Both the position numbers and the translations under genes were made by a program. A model generated the notes under the pieces. It was not told the DNA's origin. It ran no database searches and was given only the letters and a program-made list of their open reading frames with translations. Shown here piece after piece: positions 1-7,753 of a DNA stretch of 64,000 bases; position 1 is the first letter of the stretch; every line of letters starts with the position of its first letter. The DNA is from Saccharococcus thermophilus (GTDB lineage Bacteria; Bacillota; Bacilli; Bacillales; Anoxybacillaceae): the NCBI RefSeq assembly GCF_011761475.1, contig NZ_JAASRS010000001.1:1860001-1924000 (forward strand), written 5' to 3'.

Positions 1-25
1 TAAAACCTTTTGTGGCATCGTTCAT
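1..25 (-). CDS. comGF: ComGF, first codons only (partial)
   Basis: Reading the minus strand from 25, an ATG overlaps the comGE stop (ATGA overlap) and encodes MNDATKGF before the window ends. ComGF is a minor pilin-like component of the competence pseudopilus, and a Lys-Gly-Phe near the N-terminus is the usual start of its prepilin peptidase site. Only about eight residues are visible, so the call rests on position after comGE. Confidence 0.6.
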
Positions 26-345
26 CGCTTCCCGTATCCACACCTTTCTAAACTGCGTCCGGCGTAATCGTTCCAGCGCACACATACTTTCCACATATCA
101 TTTTCTTCATAGTACGAATGAAGGACAAACGTCGTCCTTCCATCCACTACCGTTGTTTCCGGCTTCATCTGTTCTTCATGCAGGGCGACAGACAACAGTT
201 GCTGCGCCTTTTCTTTTAAATCTATATTTTTCCTTTCCAGCATGATTTGCGTAAACATCGGTAACAATGCCGTTGTTACAACAAGCAGAAGCGCGAGGGC
301 AAAAACCGCTTCCACTAACGTAAATCCGCTACATTTTCTGCACAT
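22..345 (-). CDS. comGE: Competence minor pseudopilin ComGE
   Basis: Minor pseudopilin of the DNA-uptake pseudopilus. The N-terminus carries the type IV prepilin signature GFTLVEA followed by a hydrophobic helix (about residues 6-28). The hydrophilic rest is short, as is usual for ComGE. The frame is open to 387, but the internal ATG at 345 has a GGGAGG Shine-Dalgarno at a good distance and puts the processing site at the correct place, so it is preferred. It overlaps the end of comGD, which implies translational coupling inside the comG operon. Confidence 0.85.
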   Translation of the reverse strand: MCRKCSGFTLVEAVFALALLLVVTTALLPMFTQIMLERKNIDLKEKAQQLLSVALHEEQMKPETTVVDGRTTFVLHSYYEENDMWKVCVRWNDYAGRSLERCGYGKR

Positions 346-766
346 AAAACCTCCCTTTTCCAAGCAAAAATGTAATTTTATAAGCAATGTCTTTTCTTTT
401 TAATAAAAGCGCTCCCGCTTTATTCACATTTCCGTTTTCCAAAAAGAGAAGCGGTAGCGTCAGCGTCGTCAGCTGAAACTTCCATGGATTCGGAAGCGTG
501 CGGGTGACAATCGTTTTCCCGGTTTTTATTTCCACCGTCCGATACTCGGGACGGCTTTCCGAAAATGTCACGGCCACCGGCGTTTTATGCGTCATCGCAT
601 ATTGCTGCGCGTATAGTAAATCATCGCGCAGTTGTGTAATGATATACGTTTCTGTTTTCTGGCGCGCCAAGTTGCTTAAAGAAGGGAGAGAAACCGCCAT
701 CAGCACGGTGATGGCGGATAAAACGAGAAGCATTTCGGTAAAGGTAAAACCGCGATCACGTTCCAC
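329..766 (-). CDS. comGD: Competence minor pseudopilin ComGD
   Basis: Pseudopilin-like protein of 145 residues with the prepilin cleavage motif RGFTFTEM at the N-terminus and a hydrophobic helix over about residues 7-30. It overlaps comGC upstream and comGE downstream, as in the B. subtilis comG operon. It is predicted to be cleaved and methylated by the ComC peptidase and assembled with ComGC into the envelope structure that lets DNA reach ComEA. Confidence 0.88.
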   Translation of the reverse strand: MERDRGFTFTEMLLVLSAITVLMAVSLPSLSNLARQKTETYIITQLRDDLLYAQQYAMTHKTPVAVTFSESRPEYRTVEIKTGKTIVTRTLPNPWKFQLTTLTLPLLFLENGNVNKAGALLLKRKDIAYKITFLLGKGRFYVQKM

Positions 767-1052
767 TTTCGCTTACTTCCCCATTGCTGTTAATTTGAAT
801 GGAACGGCCGTTCGGACATTTATCGGACTTAATGTACTTTCCATCGATTAGCTCCTGTATCGTCGGAATTTTGTTATTCTCCATCTCATACGCCTTGACT
901 TGCGCTTGGACGGTGTTGACAAACGCCGCACATCCTTTGTTGTTAATCATTCCGTTATGTTTTGTTATATTTGGAATGACAATCAGCAATAAGACAGAAA
1001 TAACCATCAATACGATTAACATTTCGATTAACGTAAATCCCCTTTCATTCAT
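756..1052 (-). CDS. comGC: Major competence pseudopilin ComGC
   Basis: Small (98 residues) major subunit of the competence pseudopilus. It has a canonical prepilin site, ERGFTLIEML, with the invariant Glu at +5 and a long hydrophobic N-terminal helix. Two cysteines remain in the mature part (in GCAAF and DKCPNG), consistent with the intramolecular disulfide made by BdbDC in B. subtilis ComGC. It lies between comGB (12-nt gap) and comGD (overlap). Confidence 0.92.
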   Translation of the reverse strand: MNERGFTLIEMLIVLMVISVLLLIVIPNITKHNGMINNKGCAAFVNTVQAQVKAYEMENNKIPTIQELIDGKYIKSDKCPNGRSIQINSNGEVSESGT

Positions 1053-1064
1053 GGTCCCTTCCTC

Positions 1065-2096
1065 CTATAAATGATTCATCATGGAAAACATCGGCAGCAA
1101 AATTGCCAAATACATGCAAACAACAAGCATGCCGACAAAAGACAACAGCAGTGGCTGAATGAATTTCAATAGCGCTTCGAGTCGTTCCTCGAACATCTGA
1201 AACAATATTTCGCTATAATGATTTAATTCTTTGCCCAATTCCCCATTAGACTGGCCATGACGGATCACGAGCGCCAGCTCTTGTTCGTAATAATTGCAGA
1301 TAGCGATAATGCCATCTAGTGGAAGTCCCTTCGCCAGCTCGTCTTTCATCCGTTTTCCTTCCGCCCGTAAAAACGGCAGCGATTCTTGCCGTTCAAAAAC
1401 TTGGAGCGCCTCATATATCGACATTCCTCCTTGCAGTAAATGGCCTAGCTGCAGTGCGAGCAGATGGGTGACATAAAGCCTGACAAAAGAACGAAGAAGC
1501 GGGATTTTCATCGCGACGTTGATCTTGGCGGTCACCGGCCATTTTCGAAATGAGCCGATATAAAAAAGAAAACAAACGATACAGAAAACAAAAACAACAG
1601 CAAACACATTGGGGACAATGGAAACGATGTGCATAAAAACGGTGGATGCAGAAGATGGCGAGGAGGATAGAGTGGAAGAAACTTGAGAAAACCGCGGCAG
1701 CAACAGATGTCCAACGGCAGACAACATCAATACCATAAAAAACAGCAACATTAGCGGGTAGCTGCACGTTTTGCGCAGCCTTTGCATATATTCCGCCTTC
1801 TGCATTAGCATTCTTCCCGCTTCGATAATGCCGTTCGGCAAATCTCCGTGCTGCTCTGCGAAAAACAAATAGCCGATTGCTTCGCGATGGAAAGGAAGCG
1901 AAGCAATCGATTGGTAAAAAGACAGTCCCGAACGAAGCCTAGAAAGGCATTGCTGCAAATCATGGCGGCGGGAAAGCGGCTGTTGAATTTCTAAAAATTC
2001 GAGCGCTTGTGACAGCGAATACCCTCTTTCTAATAGGCTTCCTAACCGCACTAAAAACGTTCCTTGCTGATGTAGCGGCCATTTTCGTTTCCTCAT
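1065..2096 (-). CDS. comGB: Competence pseudopilus platform protein ComGB
   Basis: Integral membrane protein of 343 residues in the type II secretion F / PilC family, the inner-membrane platform for ComGA-driven pilin assembly. Two GspF-type cytoplasmic helical repeats flank hydrophobic segments at about residues 115-135, 160-180 and near the C-terminus. The start overlaps the comGA stop by 4 nt, indicating translational coupling. Confidence 0.92.
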   Translation of the reverse strand: MRKRKWPLHQQGTFLVRLGSLLERGYSLSQALEFLEIQQPLSRRHDLQQCLSRLRSGLSFYQSIASLPFHREAIGYLFFAEQHGDLPNGIIEAGRMLMQKAEYMQRLRKTCSYPLMLLFFMVLMLSAVGHLLLPRFSQVSSTLSSSPSSASTVFMHIVSIVPNVFAVVFVFCIVCFLFYIGSFRKWPVTAKINVAMKIPLLRSFVRLYVTHLLALQLGHLLQGGMSIYEALQVFERQESLPFLRAEGKRMKDELAKGLPLDGIIAICNYYEQELALVIRHGQSNGELGKELNHYSEILFQMFEERLEALLKFIQPLLLSFVGMLVVCMYLAILLPMFSMMNHL

Positions 2097-3157
2097 TTTC
2101 CCCCTCCCTTAACGACCGCGAGAGTGTATGCCGGCAAAAACCCAAGCGCCACCCCTTTGCGAATCATATTTTCCAACGAATAGTAGCGGCACAATTTGTT
2201 TTTTGTTTGCACGGATTGAATAGCATCCGATAATGCGTTGCCATACAGCAGTTCATGCACAGCGACGCGGCGCACTTTTCGATATTGGCGGCAAAAAAGC
2301 GAACAATGTTCGCCACAAAACGGACAGAATAAATCGACAAGCCGCTGCGCCGTTACGGCGAGCAATGTTTGCTCAATATCTTCGAGCGGAATGCCGAATT
2401 CGCGCAAACGGTAAATCGCACCAACCGCATTTTTCGTATGCATCGTCGAGACAATCAAATGTCCTGTCATGGCGGAACGCACCGCAATTTTTGCCGTTTC
2501 GACATCGCGAATTTCGCCGACCATAATTACGTCCGGATCATGACGCAAAGCCGCCTTTAAACCGGCAGCATACGTAATTCCAGCTTTCTCGTTAATCTGC
2601 ACTTGCAATAAATTGTCGATTCGTTTTTCGACCGGGTCTTCCAAGGTGATGACATTGCGGTTCCATTCCTCTTGGCAAACTCGCAACAGCGTATATAAAG
2701 TCGTCGTTTTTCCTGATCCGGTCGGTCCGGTAAAAAGGATTAATCCTTGCGGCTGTTGAAATAGGGAAAGCAATAGGTTAGTAGAGTGGGTAAATAAGGA
2801 AAGCTGTGACTGCGGCAGAAAAAAGTTTTGTGGAAGCAGTCGAATGACGAGGCTTTCGTCGTAAGATGTCGGCAATGTGGAAAGTCGTAAATGAAGGATT
2901 TCCCCTTGCTGGTTTGTCTCCATCGCTCCGCTTTGCGGCCTGCGGCGTTCGCCAATATCCATGCCTGCTAAAAATTTAAAATGAGTAATCAGGCGCTCGC
3001 ATGTTTCTTTTGTCAGTGTTGCTTTTTCCATCAGTAGTCCATCTAAGCGGAAACGCACCACCGCATCGTTCTTTCTCGGAACGATATGAATATCCGAGAC
3101 GCGGAGCAACCCCGCTTCCGTGAGAAGACGATCCGCCAAATATTCAATCTCATTCAT
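2093..3157 (-). CDS. comGA: Competence traffic ATPase ComGA
   Basis: GspE/PilB-type secretion ATPase that powers pseudopilus assembly, and first gene of the comG operon. Visible motifs are Walker A GPTGSGKTT, an Asp box with VITLEDPVE, Walker B DPDVIMVGEIRD and a late Cys pair (CPFCGEHC) resembling the zinc-binding motif of the family. The frame is open to 3247, but the ATG at 3157 gives 354 residues, close to the B. subtilis length, and follows an AAGGGGG ribosome site, though the spacing is long (about 13 nt). The start is therefore moderately certain. Confidence 0.92.
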   Translation of the reverse strand: MNEIEYLADRLLTEAGLLRVSDIHIVPRKNDAVVRFRLDGLLMEKATLTKETCERLITHFKFLAGMDIGERRRPQSGAMETNQQGEILHLRLSTLPTSYDESLVIRLLPQNFFLPQSQLSLFTHSTNLLLSLFQQPQGLILFTGPTGSGKTTTLYTLLRVCQEEWNRNVITLEDPVEKRIDNLLQVQINEKAGITYAAGLKAALRHDPDVIMVGEIRDVETAKIAVRSAMTGHLIVSTMHTKNAVGAIYRLREFGIPLEDIEQTLLAVTAQRLVDLFCPFCGEHCSLFCRQYRKVRRVAVHELLYGNALSDAIQSVQTKNKLCRYYSLENMIRKGVALGFLPAYTLAVVKGGGK

Positions 3158-3355
3158 TCGTTCATGCCATTCCCCCTTTCGCCATACTATTATTCGACTT
3201 GCTTTCTCCTGTTTCCTGCATGGCAAATAAAAAAATTTCATGAACATTTTATGAATTTTTTACGATATTTATGTTGGCAGTGAGAAATATCATTCCTTGC
3301 CGAAAATCATTTTATTATAATGATCATAGGAATTATTATTTTAGGAGGAACCGTT

Positions 3356-4054
3356 ATGGAACAAACATTAAAAATTACAAACGTATTGGCGGACCCGACA
3401 CGCTATCATATTTACGAGTATATCGCCAAAAAACATAAAGAAGTATCTGTTCAAGAAATTGCCGACGCATTTAACATCCACCCGAATGTCGCCCGTCTGC
3501 ATTTAACAAAGCTAGAAGATGTCCGTATGATTGTTTCTGAAACGCAAAAAACCGGAAAAGGCGGGCGGCCAAGCCGACTTTACCGTCTTTCGGATGAAGT
3601 CATTCAGCTTCATTTTCCGTTTCGCGATTATCAGCTCCTTGCCAGAATCGCGATCCAAACGATGATGAAGCTTGGTGATGCGGGCAAACAGGCGCTTTAC
3701 GAAACAGGAAAAAACTTTGGAAAAGAACTTGTTGCCCAGCGTATTCCACACGATCGATCCCCGCAGCAGTTAACGTTTGCCGAAAAAGCAGCCATCGTGA
3801 AAGAAGCGGCAGAAATGGCCGGATTTTACCCGACGTTTGAATATAATGAAAAAGAAGAAAGAATTTATTTGCAAATTTTTAACTGTCCGTTCAAGGAAAT
3901 CGCCTTGCAAGCGCCAGAAGTCGTTTGTCAAATGCATCAGGCATTTTTGCGTGGAATGTTTGAAGTGCTTTTCCCAAACGTAGAACTAGTAGAAATGGAA
4001 AACATGACAAACGGCTGTGATTATTGTTCGTATCGGGCAAGTTGGGCACAATAA
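3356..4054 (+). CDS. ArsR/DeoR-type HTH regulator with C-terminal cysteine cluster
   Basis: Transcriptional regulator of 232 residues. Residues about 1-75 form a winged HTH (LADPTRYHIYEYI, then VQEIADAFNIHPNVARLHL). The C-terminal half ends in four cysteines spaced C-x13-C-x29-C-x2-C, which suggests metal or Fe-S sensing in the manner of SufR-like regulators; that is inference. The ATG at 3356 follows an ideal AGGAGG (3343-3348). It is divergent from comGA across about 200 AT-rich bases, so it may control itself or comG. No specific target is visible. Confidence 0.75.
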   Translation: MEQTLKITNVLADPTRYHIYEYIAKKHKEVSVQEIADAFNIHPNVARLHLTKLEDVRMIVSETQKTGKGGRPSRLYRLSDEVIQLHFPFRDYQLLARIAIQTMMKLGDAGKQALYETGKNFGKELVAQRIPHDRSPQQLTFAEKAAIVKEAAEMAGFYPTFEYNEKEERIYLQIFNCPFKEIALQAPEVVCQMHQAFLRGMFEVLFPNVELVEMENMTNGCDYCSYRASWAQ

Positions 4055-4069
4055 AACAAAGGCATGAAC

Positions 4070-4098
4070 GCTTTTCTGTCTGTCTCGGCAGAAAAGCA
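4070..4098 (+). terminator. Terminator of the HTH regulator
   Basis: Nine-base-pair stem GCTTTTCTG / CAGAAAAGC followed by ACTTTTA, 15 nt after the regulator stop codon. Confidence 0.6.
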
Positions 4099-4281
4099 CT
4101 TTTATGTTCTATGCAAATGCAACTTGATAGCTTGTCTTTTGAGCTTTGGATCCAAGGAAAGTGGCGTTTTTCGGCTGTCGGCGACCGAATAGCAGCCCGC
4201 TTTGCAGATAAATTTTGTGCACCCCCGCCCGTTTTTCGATAACACAATGGCACAAGATGAGCACACATATGGAAAGCATTA

Positions 4282-4311
4282 TTTACATTCGCTATAATTG
4301 TACATTATAAT
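4282..4311 (+). promoter_or_regulatory. Sigma-A-type promoter upstream of the IS110-type element
   Basis: TTTACA and a perfect TATAAT separated by 18 nt. No host gene follows before the insertion sequence; the next host gene on this strand is yqgY, beyond the element. Confidence 0.5.
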
Positions 4312-4387
4312 AAGTAAAGGCAGGGACTTGCACATAAAAAGGAGCATTCCTGTTAGAAGTTTTTTCGGGGACTTGAATAAAAAAAGC

Positions 4388-4451
4388 CCTCTTGGTATGA
4401 TTCGGGGGTGTCAATCGCACGAATTGACCCCTAATTTGGATACCAAGGAGG
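4388..4451 (+). promoter_or_regulatory. Nested stem-loop occluding the transposase ribosome site
   Basis: CCTCTTGGTAT (4388-4398) can pair with ATACCAAGGAGG (4440-4451, one-nt bulge), which contains the Shine-Dalgarno AAGGAGG of the transposase. An inner arm, GGGGTGTCAAT with ATTGACCCC, extends the structure. Transcripts entering from outside would hide the ribosome site, a known way of limiting transposase synthesis in insertion sequences. Confidence 0.6.
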
Positions 4452-4458
4452 ACTATAC

Positions 4459-5736
4459 ATGAATTCTATCTCAAACAAGAAGATTAATCAAGTCACCGAT
4501 CAAACGCTGGTGGTTGGGATGGATATTGCAAAGAAAAAACATTATGCCTGCTTTGTGGATGAGCGAGGGAGGGTGTTAAAAAAGCCGTTTCCCGTTCTGC
4601 AATCGAGAGAAGGATTGGAATGGTTGTACCAGTGCATCGTGGAAGCCATGAAGGAATTTGGAAAAACCGAGGTGATCGTTGGCATCGAGCCAACGGGACA
4701 TTATTGGCTGAATCTCGCCTATTTTCTTGATGAGAAAGGCATCCCTCTCGTCATGACAAACCCGATGCACGTGAAGCGATCCAAAGAGCTGGACGATAAC
4801 CTTCCAACCAAGCATGATGCGAAAGACGCGCTCGTCATTGCCCGGTTAGTGAAAGACGGCCGATTCAGCTATCCGCGTATTCTGAAAGGGATGGAGGCGG
4901 ATCTGCGCGTGGGAGCGACATTTCGCTCCAAATTGGTGGAAGAACAGGGAGCGATTCGAAATCAAATGATTCGCTGGCTTGATCGATATTTTCCGGAGTT
5001 TTCCCAAGTCTTCCCGTCATTTGGGAAAATGGCGCTCGCGGTGCTGGAATATACGCCATTTCCGGGTGATCTGGCAGGAAAAGAACTAGAAGAGGTGCTG
5101 GCCCTTTACCGGCAAAGTGAGGGATTACAATCGCCACAAAAGCCGAAAGCGAAGAAGTTGATGGAATTGGCCCAACACTCCATTGGCGTAACGGAAGGAC
5201 AACAGATGGCCCGTATCGAAATTGCCACGCTTGTCCGCCGGTACCGCCAGCTGGAAAAAGAGATCGAGGCATTGACAGAACAGCTGATTGAACTAGTTCA
5301 AACCTCCGTCGAATACGAATGGCTGAAGACCGTTCCGGGCTTAGGCGATGCGACCATCGTAGAACTGTTATCAGAGATCGGGAGTTTCTCCCATTATCAG
5401 GATCCGCGGCAGCTTATCAAATTAGCGGGCCTGACGCTGCGGGAACATTCCTCCGGCCAACACAAAGGGCAAAAACGGATCTCCAAGCGTGGAAGAAGGC
5501 GGTTGCGCGCCCTTCTGTTCCGGGTGATGATGCCGATGATCCGTCACAACGAAGCGTTTCGGCAGCTGCACGACTATTACACGACACGTCCTGATAATCC
5601 GTTGCGGAAGAAGCAATCCATTGTAGTGTTATGCGGAAAATTACTGAAGGTACTGCATGCGGTGTGTACGAAACGACAGGCGTTTGACGTGAAGCGAATG
5701 ATGCAGGACATCTTTGGCCTCGAAACGGCTGCTTGA
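4459..5736 (+). CDS. IS110-family DEDD transposase
   Basis: Recombinase of 425 residues. The N-terminal RuvC-like DEDD domain shows GMDIAKKKH (first Asp, about residue 21), GIEPTGHY (Glu) and KHDAKDALVIARL (last Asp pair). The C-terminal Transposase_20 domain includes VPGLGDATIVELL and GRRRLRALLF and carries the conserved Ser region. A coiled segment at about 250-285 separates the domains. The ATG is 7 nt after AAGGAGGAC. Length and domain order are normal and the frame is intact, so the element could be active. Confidence 0.95.
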   Translation: MNSISNKKINQVTDQTLVVGMDIAKKKHYACFVDERGRVLKKPFPVLQSREGLEWLYQCIVEAMKEFGKTEVIVGIEPTGHYWLNLAYFLDEKGIPLVMTNPMHVKRSKELDDNLPTKHDAKDALVIARLVKDGRFSYPRILKGMEADLRVGATFRSKLVEEQGAIRNQMIRWLDRYFPEFSQVFPSFGKMALAVLEYTPFPGDLAGKELEEVLALYRQSEGLQSPQKPKAKKLMELAQHSIGVTEGQQMARIEIATLVRRYRQLEKEIEALTEQLIELVQTSVEYEWLKTVPGLGDATIVELLSEIGSFSHYQDPRQLIKLAGLTLREHSSGQHKGQKRISKRGRRRLRALLFRVMMPMIRHNEAFRQLHDYYTTRPDNPLRKKQSIVVLCGKLLKVLHAVCTKRQAFDVKRMMQDIFGLETAA

Positions 5737-6058
5737 TGCCTATAGTCTGGATTCTCTAGACAACAAGGATGACACGGAGAAGCTGGCGCGATATCATCCA
5801 TTCGACCTTGAGTCCCTAAAGGAGCTTAGCCGGCCTCTGCCTGATGACTAGACCGAACGAAGGAATGTAGGCACAAGGATGCCAAGAGACATGGGAGGGT
5901 TCGTCATCATCAGCGATGCAGAGATCCACGGTGCATCCCATACGCTTCCCCCACTACAACCAAATTTAACCAGTAGTGGCCGCGAAGCGTACCCAGTCAA
6001 TGTAAGATATACACATATTTAAGAAATAATGTTAGAAACTTTGTCGAAAAATATTTTT
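5737..6058 (+). ncRNA. Candidate bridge/seek RNA region of the IS110-type element
   Basis: About 320 nt after the transposase stop contain no coding frame but several short self-complementary stretches. IS110-family transposases are directed by a structured noncoding RNA encoded next to the gene, downstream in the IS1111 group. The position fits; the fold and the target- or donor-binding loops were not computed, so exact ends are unknown. Confidence 0.45.
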
Positions 6059-6084
6059 TTGACACCCCTGAAACGGCTACAACC

Positions 6085-6098
6085 GTTGATATATCAAC
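6085..6098. repeat. 14-bp perfect palindrome upstream of yqgY
   Basis: GTTGATATATCAAC is self-complementary over 14 bp and ends 23 nt before the yqgY start codon. It may be an operator or an AT-rich -10 region; no regulator is known to me for this site. Confidence 0.4.
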
Positions 6099-6121
6099 AT
6101 TTATAGAGGGAGGGATACATA

Positions 6122-6364
6122 ATGGATCGCATGTTCCGCGTCTTAGCGTTTTGGACGGGGATTTTCGCAGTCATGTTTTATCTTGGACATATGCACACTA
6201 CTTCGCTTATTTTCTTTGGCCAAACGGTATTTTTCCTCTTTCTCGGCTACTTAAAATTAACGGAAAGAATGTACATTTATATTTTCGGGGCATACTTAAC
6301 CATTTTCTTCGCCGCCTTTACGTATTGGACAACATTTATGATGGTCCCTGGCATGGGAGAATGA
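6122..6364 (+). CDS. yqgY: YqgY, DUF2626 membrane protein
   Basis: Hydrophobic protein of 80 residues with three likely membrane helices (about 7-24, 28-44 and 51-72) and a short MVPGMGE tail. It matches the DUF2626 family, of which B. subtilis YqgY is a member, and it sits beside yqgX and yqgW homologues as in Bacillus. The start follows GAGGGAGGG. Function is unknown. The IS110-type element ends only 53 bp upstream, so its native promoter may have been displaced. Confidence 0.85.
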   Translation: MDRMFRVLAFWTGIFAVMFYLGHMHTTSLIFFGQTVFFLFLGYLKLTERMYIYIFGAYLTIFFAAFTYWTTFMMVPGMGE

Positions 6365-6369
6365 AAAAT

Positions 6370-6400
6370 GAGCAGGAGCCTGTTTCTCCTGCTCGTTTTT
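6370..6400. terminator. Bidirectional terminator between yqgY and the methyltransferase
   Basis: GAGCAGGAG / CTCCTGCTC stem (6370-6378 with 6386-6394), T-rich to the right and A-rich to the left, between two convergent genes. Confidence 0.85.
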
Positions 6401-6402
6401 CA

Positions 6403-7539
6403 TTAGGAAAACAGCAAAAACTCCCGCTGCGCCCATATATCGTCCCAGCAAAGCTGTACACCTTTTTGTTGGATCATCACATGAAAGGCGCTGCTTATTC
6501 CTTCGTCCATGATCAATGACCGAAGCGCCCGGTTTTGTCTGTTTTTTGAGGAAAATGGACTTATATCGTCGTGCGCCACTAAATATTCCAATATTCCAGC
6601 CGCAAGCAAAAAGCGATCCTGCCTAAGCAGCGAAACATATTCCCATCCCGCCTGTTCCCCATACATTCGCAACGCATCCCATTGAATATGCGACGTTATA
6701 TCCATCTCCCCAGGGTGCATGAGCGGATTGGCGATGAGATGGTGGCGATAATATCCGCGCAAGCTTCCTTGCCGCCTTGCCGGCAATTGCAACTCCTCAT
6801 CGGTATAACCGTAATCCACTGTCACCATTACACAATTGCGAAAGAACGAAGAAGTCTGCAAAAGAAACGCCTTCATCGCGAGCGGTACTTCTAAACGCTG
6901 CCCATCCGCCAAAGCAAGCTGCCGCTCCTGTAAATATTGAAGAATATCTTCATTGTCTAGCGGATACTTTTCCTCCATCAACTCGCTACCGTTTTGGGCG
7001 ACGAAACATTCGTATATCATTCCATTTTCTTTGGTGATGACGTGCACCGGAAAAGCATCAAAAAATTCGTTGCTAAAAACGATTCCCGAAAACGATGGCA
7101 AATGCTGCTTCAATGCGTGTACGTCTTTATACTGCGTTACTTTCTTGGCGGCATCGCCAAGCGTTTGAAGCTGTTTTGCCCGCTGATCAGGGCTTGTTTC
7201 GACAATGATATAAGATAGTTGCTCGTATGTGTGCGGACTTTTCCGCTTCCATTCTTCTAACACCGCGCGCGCAAATTGGCCGTCCCCGCCGCCAAACTCA
7301 CAAATATGCGGCGACACGCCGCCCTTTTCTACTAAACGAAGAAAAAAAGAAGCAAACAGCTTGCCAAATATGTCGGAAACATGGCTGTTCGTGAAAAAGT
7401 CTCCATCTTTTCCAATTTTCGTTCCTTCGCGCATATAATACCCACACCGCTCGTCATATAAAGCGAGCTTCATGTAGTCAGCATACGAGATGCGCCCAAG
7501 CGGCGAGGATTGGATCGCTTCACAAACCGCGTTTGCCAT
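6403..7539 (-). CDS. Class I SAM-dependent methyltransferase (COG1565, MidA/NDUFAF7-like)
   Basis: Protein of 378 residues. The SAM-binding signature ICEFGGGDGQFARAVL lies at about residues 80-95. SNEFFDAFPVHVI and VDYGYTDEEL are hallmarks of the COG1565 / DUF185 family, whose mitochondrial member NDUFAF7 methylates an arginine of complex I. The bacterial substrate is not known. The frame runs to 7578, but the ATG at 7539 follows GGAAAGGAGATAGAT and is preferred. Confidence 0.85.
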   Translation of the reverse strand: MANAVCEAIQSSPLGRISYADYMKLALYDERCGYYMREGTKIGKDGDFFTNSHVSDIFGKLFASFFLRLVEKGGVSPHICEFGGGDGQFARAVLEEWKRKSPHTYEQLSYIIVETSPDQRAKQLQTLGDAAKKVTQYKDVHALKQHLPSFSGIVFSNEFFDAFPVHVITKENGMIYECFVAQNGSELMEEKYPLDNEDILQYLQERQLALADGQRLEVPLAMKAFLLQTSSFFRNCVMVTVDYGYTDEELQLPARRQGSLRGYYRHHLIANPLMHPGEMDITSHIQWDALRMYGEQAGWEYVSLLRQDRFLLAAGILEYLVAHDDISPFSSKNRQNRALRSLIMDEGISSAFHVMIQQKGVQLCWDDIWAQREFLLFS

Positions 7540-7571
7540 ATCTATCTCCTTTCCTGTTTTTATTTTCACTA

Positions 7572-7685
7572 TTGACATAGTAAAAATGTTGTTATATTGT
7601 TATAGTAGTAGTTTAACTATATCCCCTCCCATTATATGGATAGAACATCCCCCAAAAACCCTTCTTGACGAAGAAGGGTTTTTTG
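7572..7685 (+). ncRNA. Candidate small RNA with promoter and terminator
   Basis: TTGACA at 7572-7577 and TATTGT at 7595-7600 (17-nt spacer) are followed by about 75 nt without a start codon and ribosome site. The stretch contains C-rich runs (CCCCTCCC and CCCCC) and ends in an intrinsic terminator, AACCCTTCTT / AAGAAGGGTT plus six T, at 7657-7684. This is the shape of a C-rich trans-acting sRNA. The -10 is imperfect and expression is not shown. Confidence 0.35.
7657..7685 (+). terminator. Rightward intrinsic terminator
   Basis: Ten-base-pair stem AACCCTTCTT / AAGAAGGGTT followed by TTTTTTG on the plus strand. No annotated plus-strand gene ends here, which supports the nearby small-RNA candidate. 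Confidence 0.75.
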
Positions 7686-7693
7686 TTTGCATA

Positions 7694-7740
7694 AAAGCAA
7701 ACGTGTCATTTGCCAACGGCGGCTGGCACGTTTGCTTTTT
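7694..7740 (-). terminator. Terminator of yqgX
   Basis: AAGCAAACGTG pairs with CACGTTTGCTT (minus strand), followed by TTTT, 14 nt after the yqgX stop. Confidence 0.75.
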
Positions 7741-7753
7741 GCGTTGATTTCTT

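Larger units (their letters stand above)
4055..4403. other. Intergenic region with terminator and orphan promoter
   Basis: No supportable gene lies here. A hairpin at 4070-4097 (GCTTTTCTG / CAGAAAAGC) ends the upstream regulator. A sigma-A-like promoter, TTTACA at 4282-4287 and TATAAT at 4306-4311 with an 18-nt spacer, points rightward. It is followed by an AAGGAG with no start codon and then by the insertion sequence. A frame on the opposite strand spans part of this region but has no ribosome site or recognisable motif. Confidence 0.5.
4404..6068 (+). mobile_element. IS110-family (IS1111-like) insertion sequence
   Basis: Element defined by the transposase at 4459-5736 and by an inverted pair of 10-mers, GGGGTGTCAA at 4405-4414 and TTGACACCCC at 6059-6068. 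These match the short subterminal inverted repeats typical of the IS1111 group. A 320-nt noncoding tail lies between the transposase and the right repeat. No target duplication is seen, as expected for DEDD recombinases. True ends may lie a few bases outside the repeats. Confidence 0.75.

Noticed and set aside
3891-4268. 125-residue minus-strand frame crossing the end of the HTH regulator
   Set aside because: It overlaps a confident gene, has no ribosome site and no recognisable domain.
4865-5272. 135-residue frame antisense to the IS110 transposase
   Set aside because: Pro/Ser-rich shadow frame without start signals.
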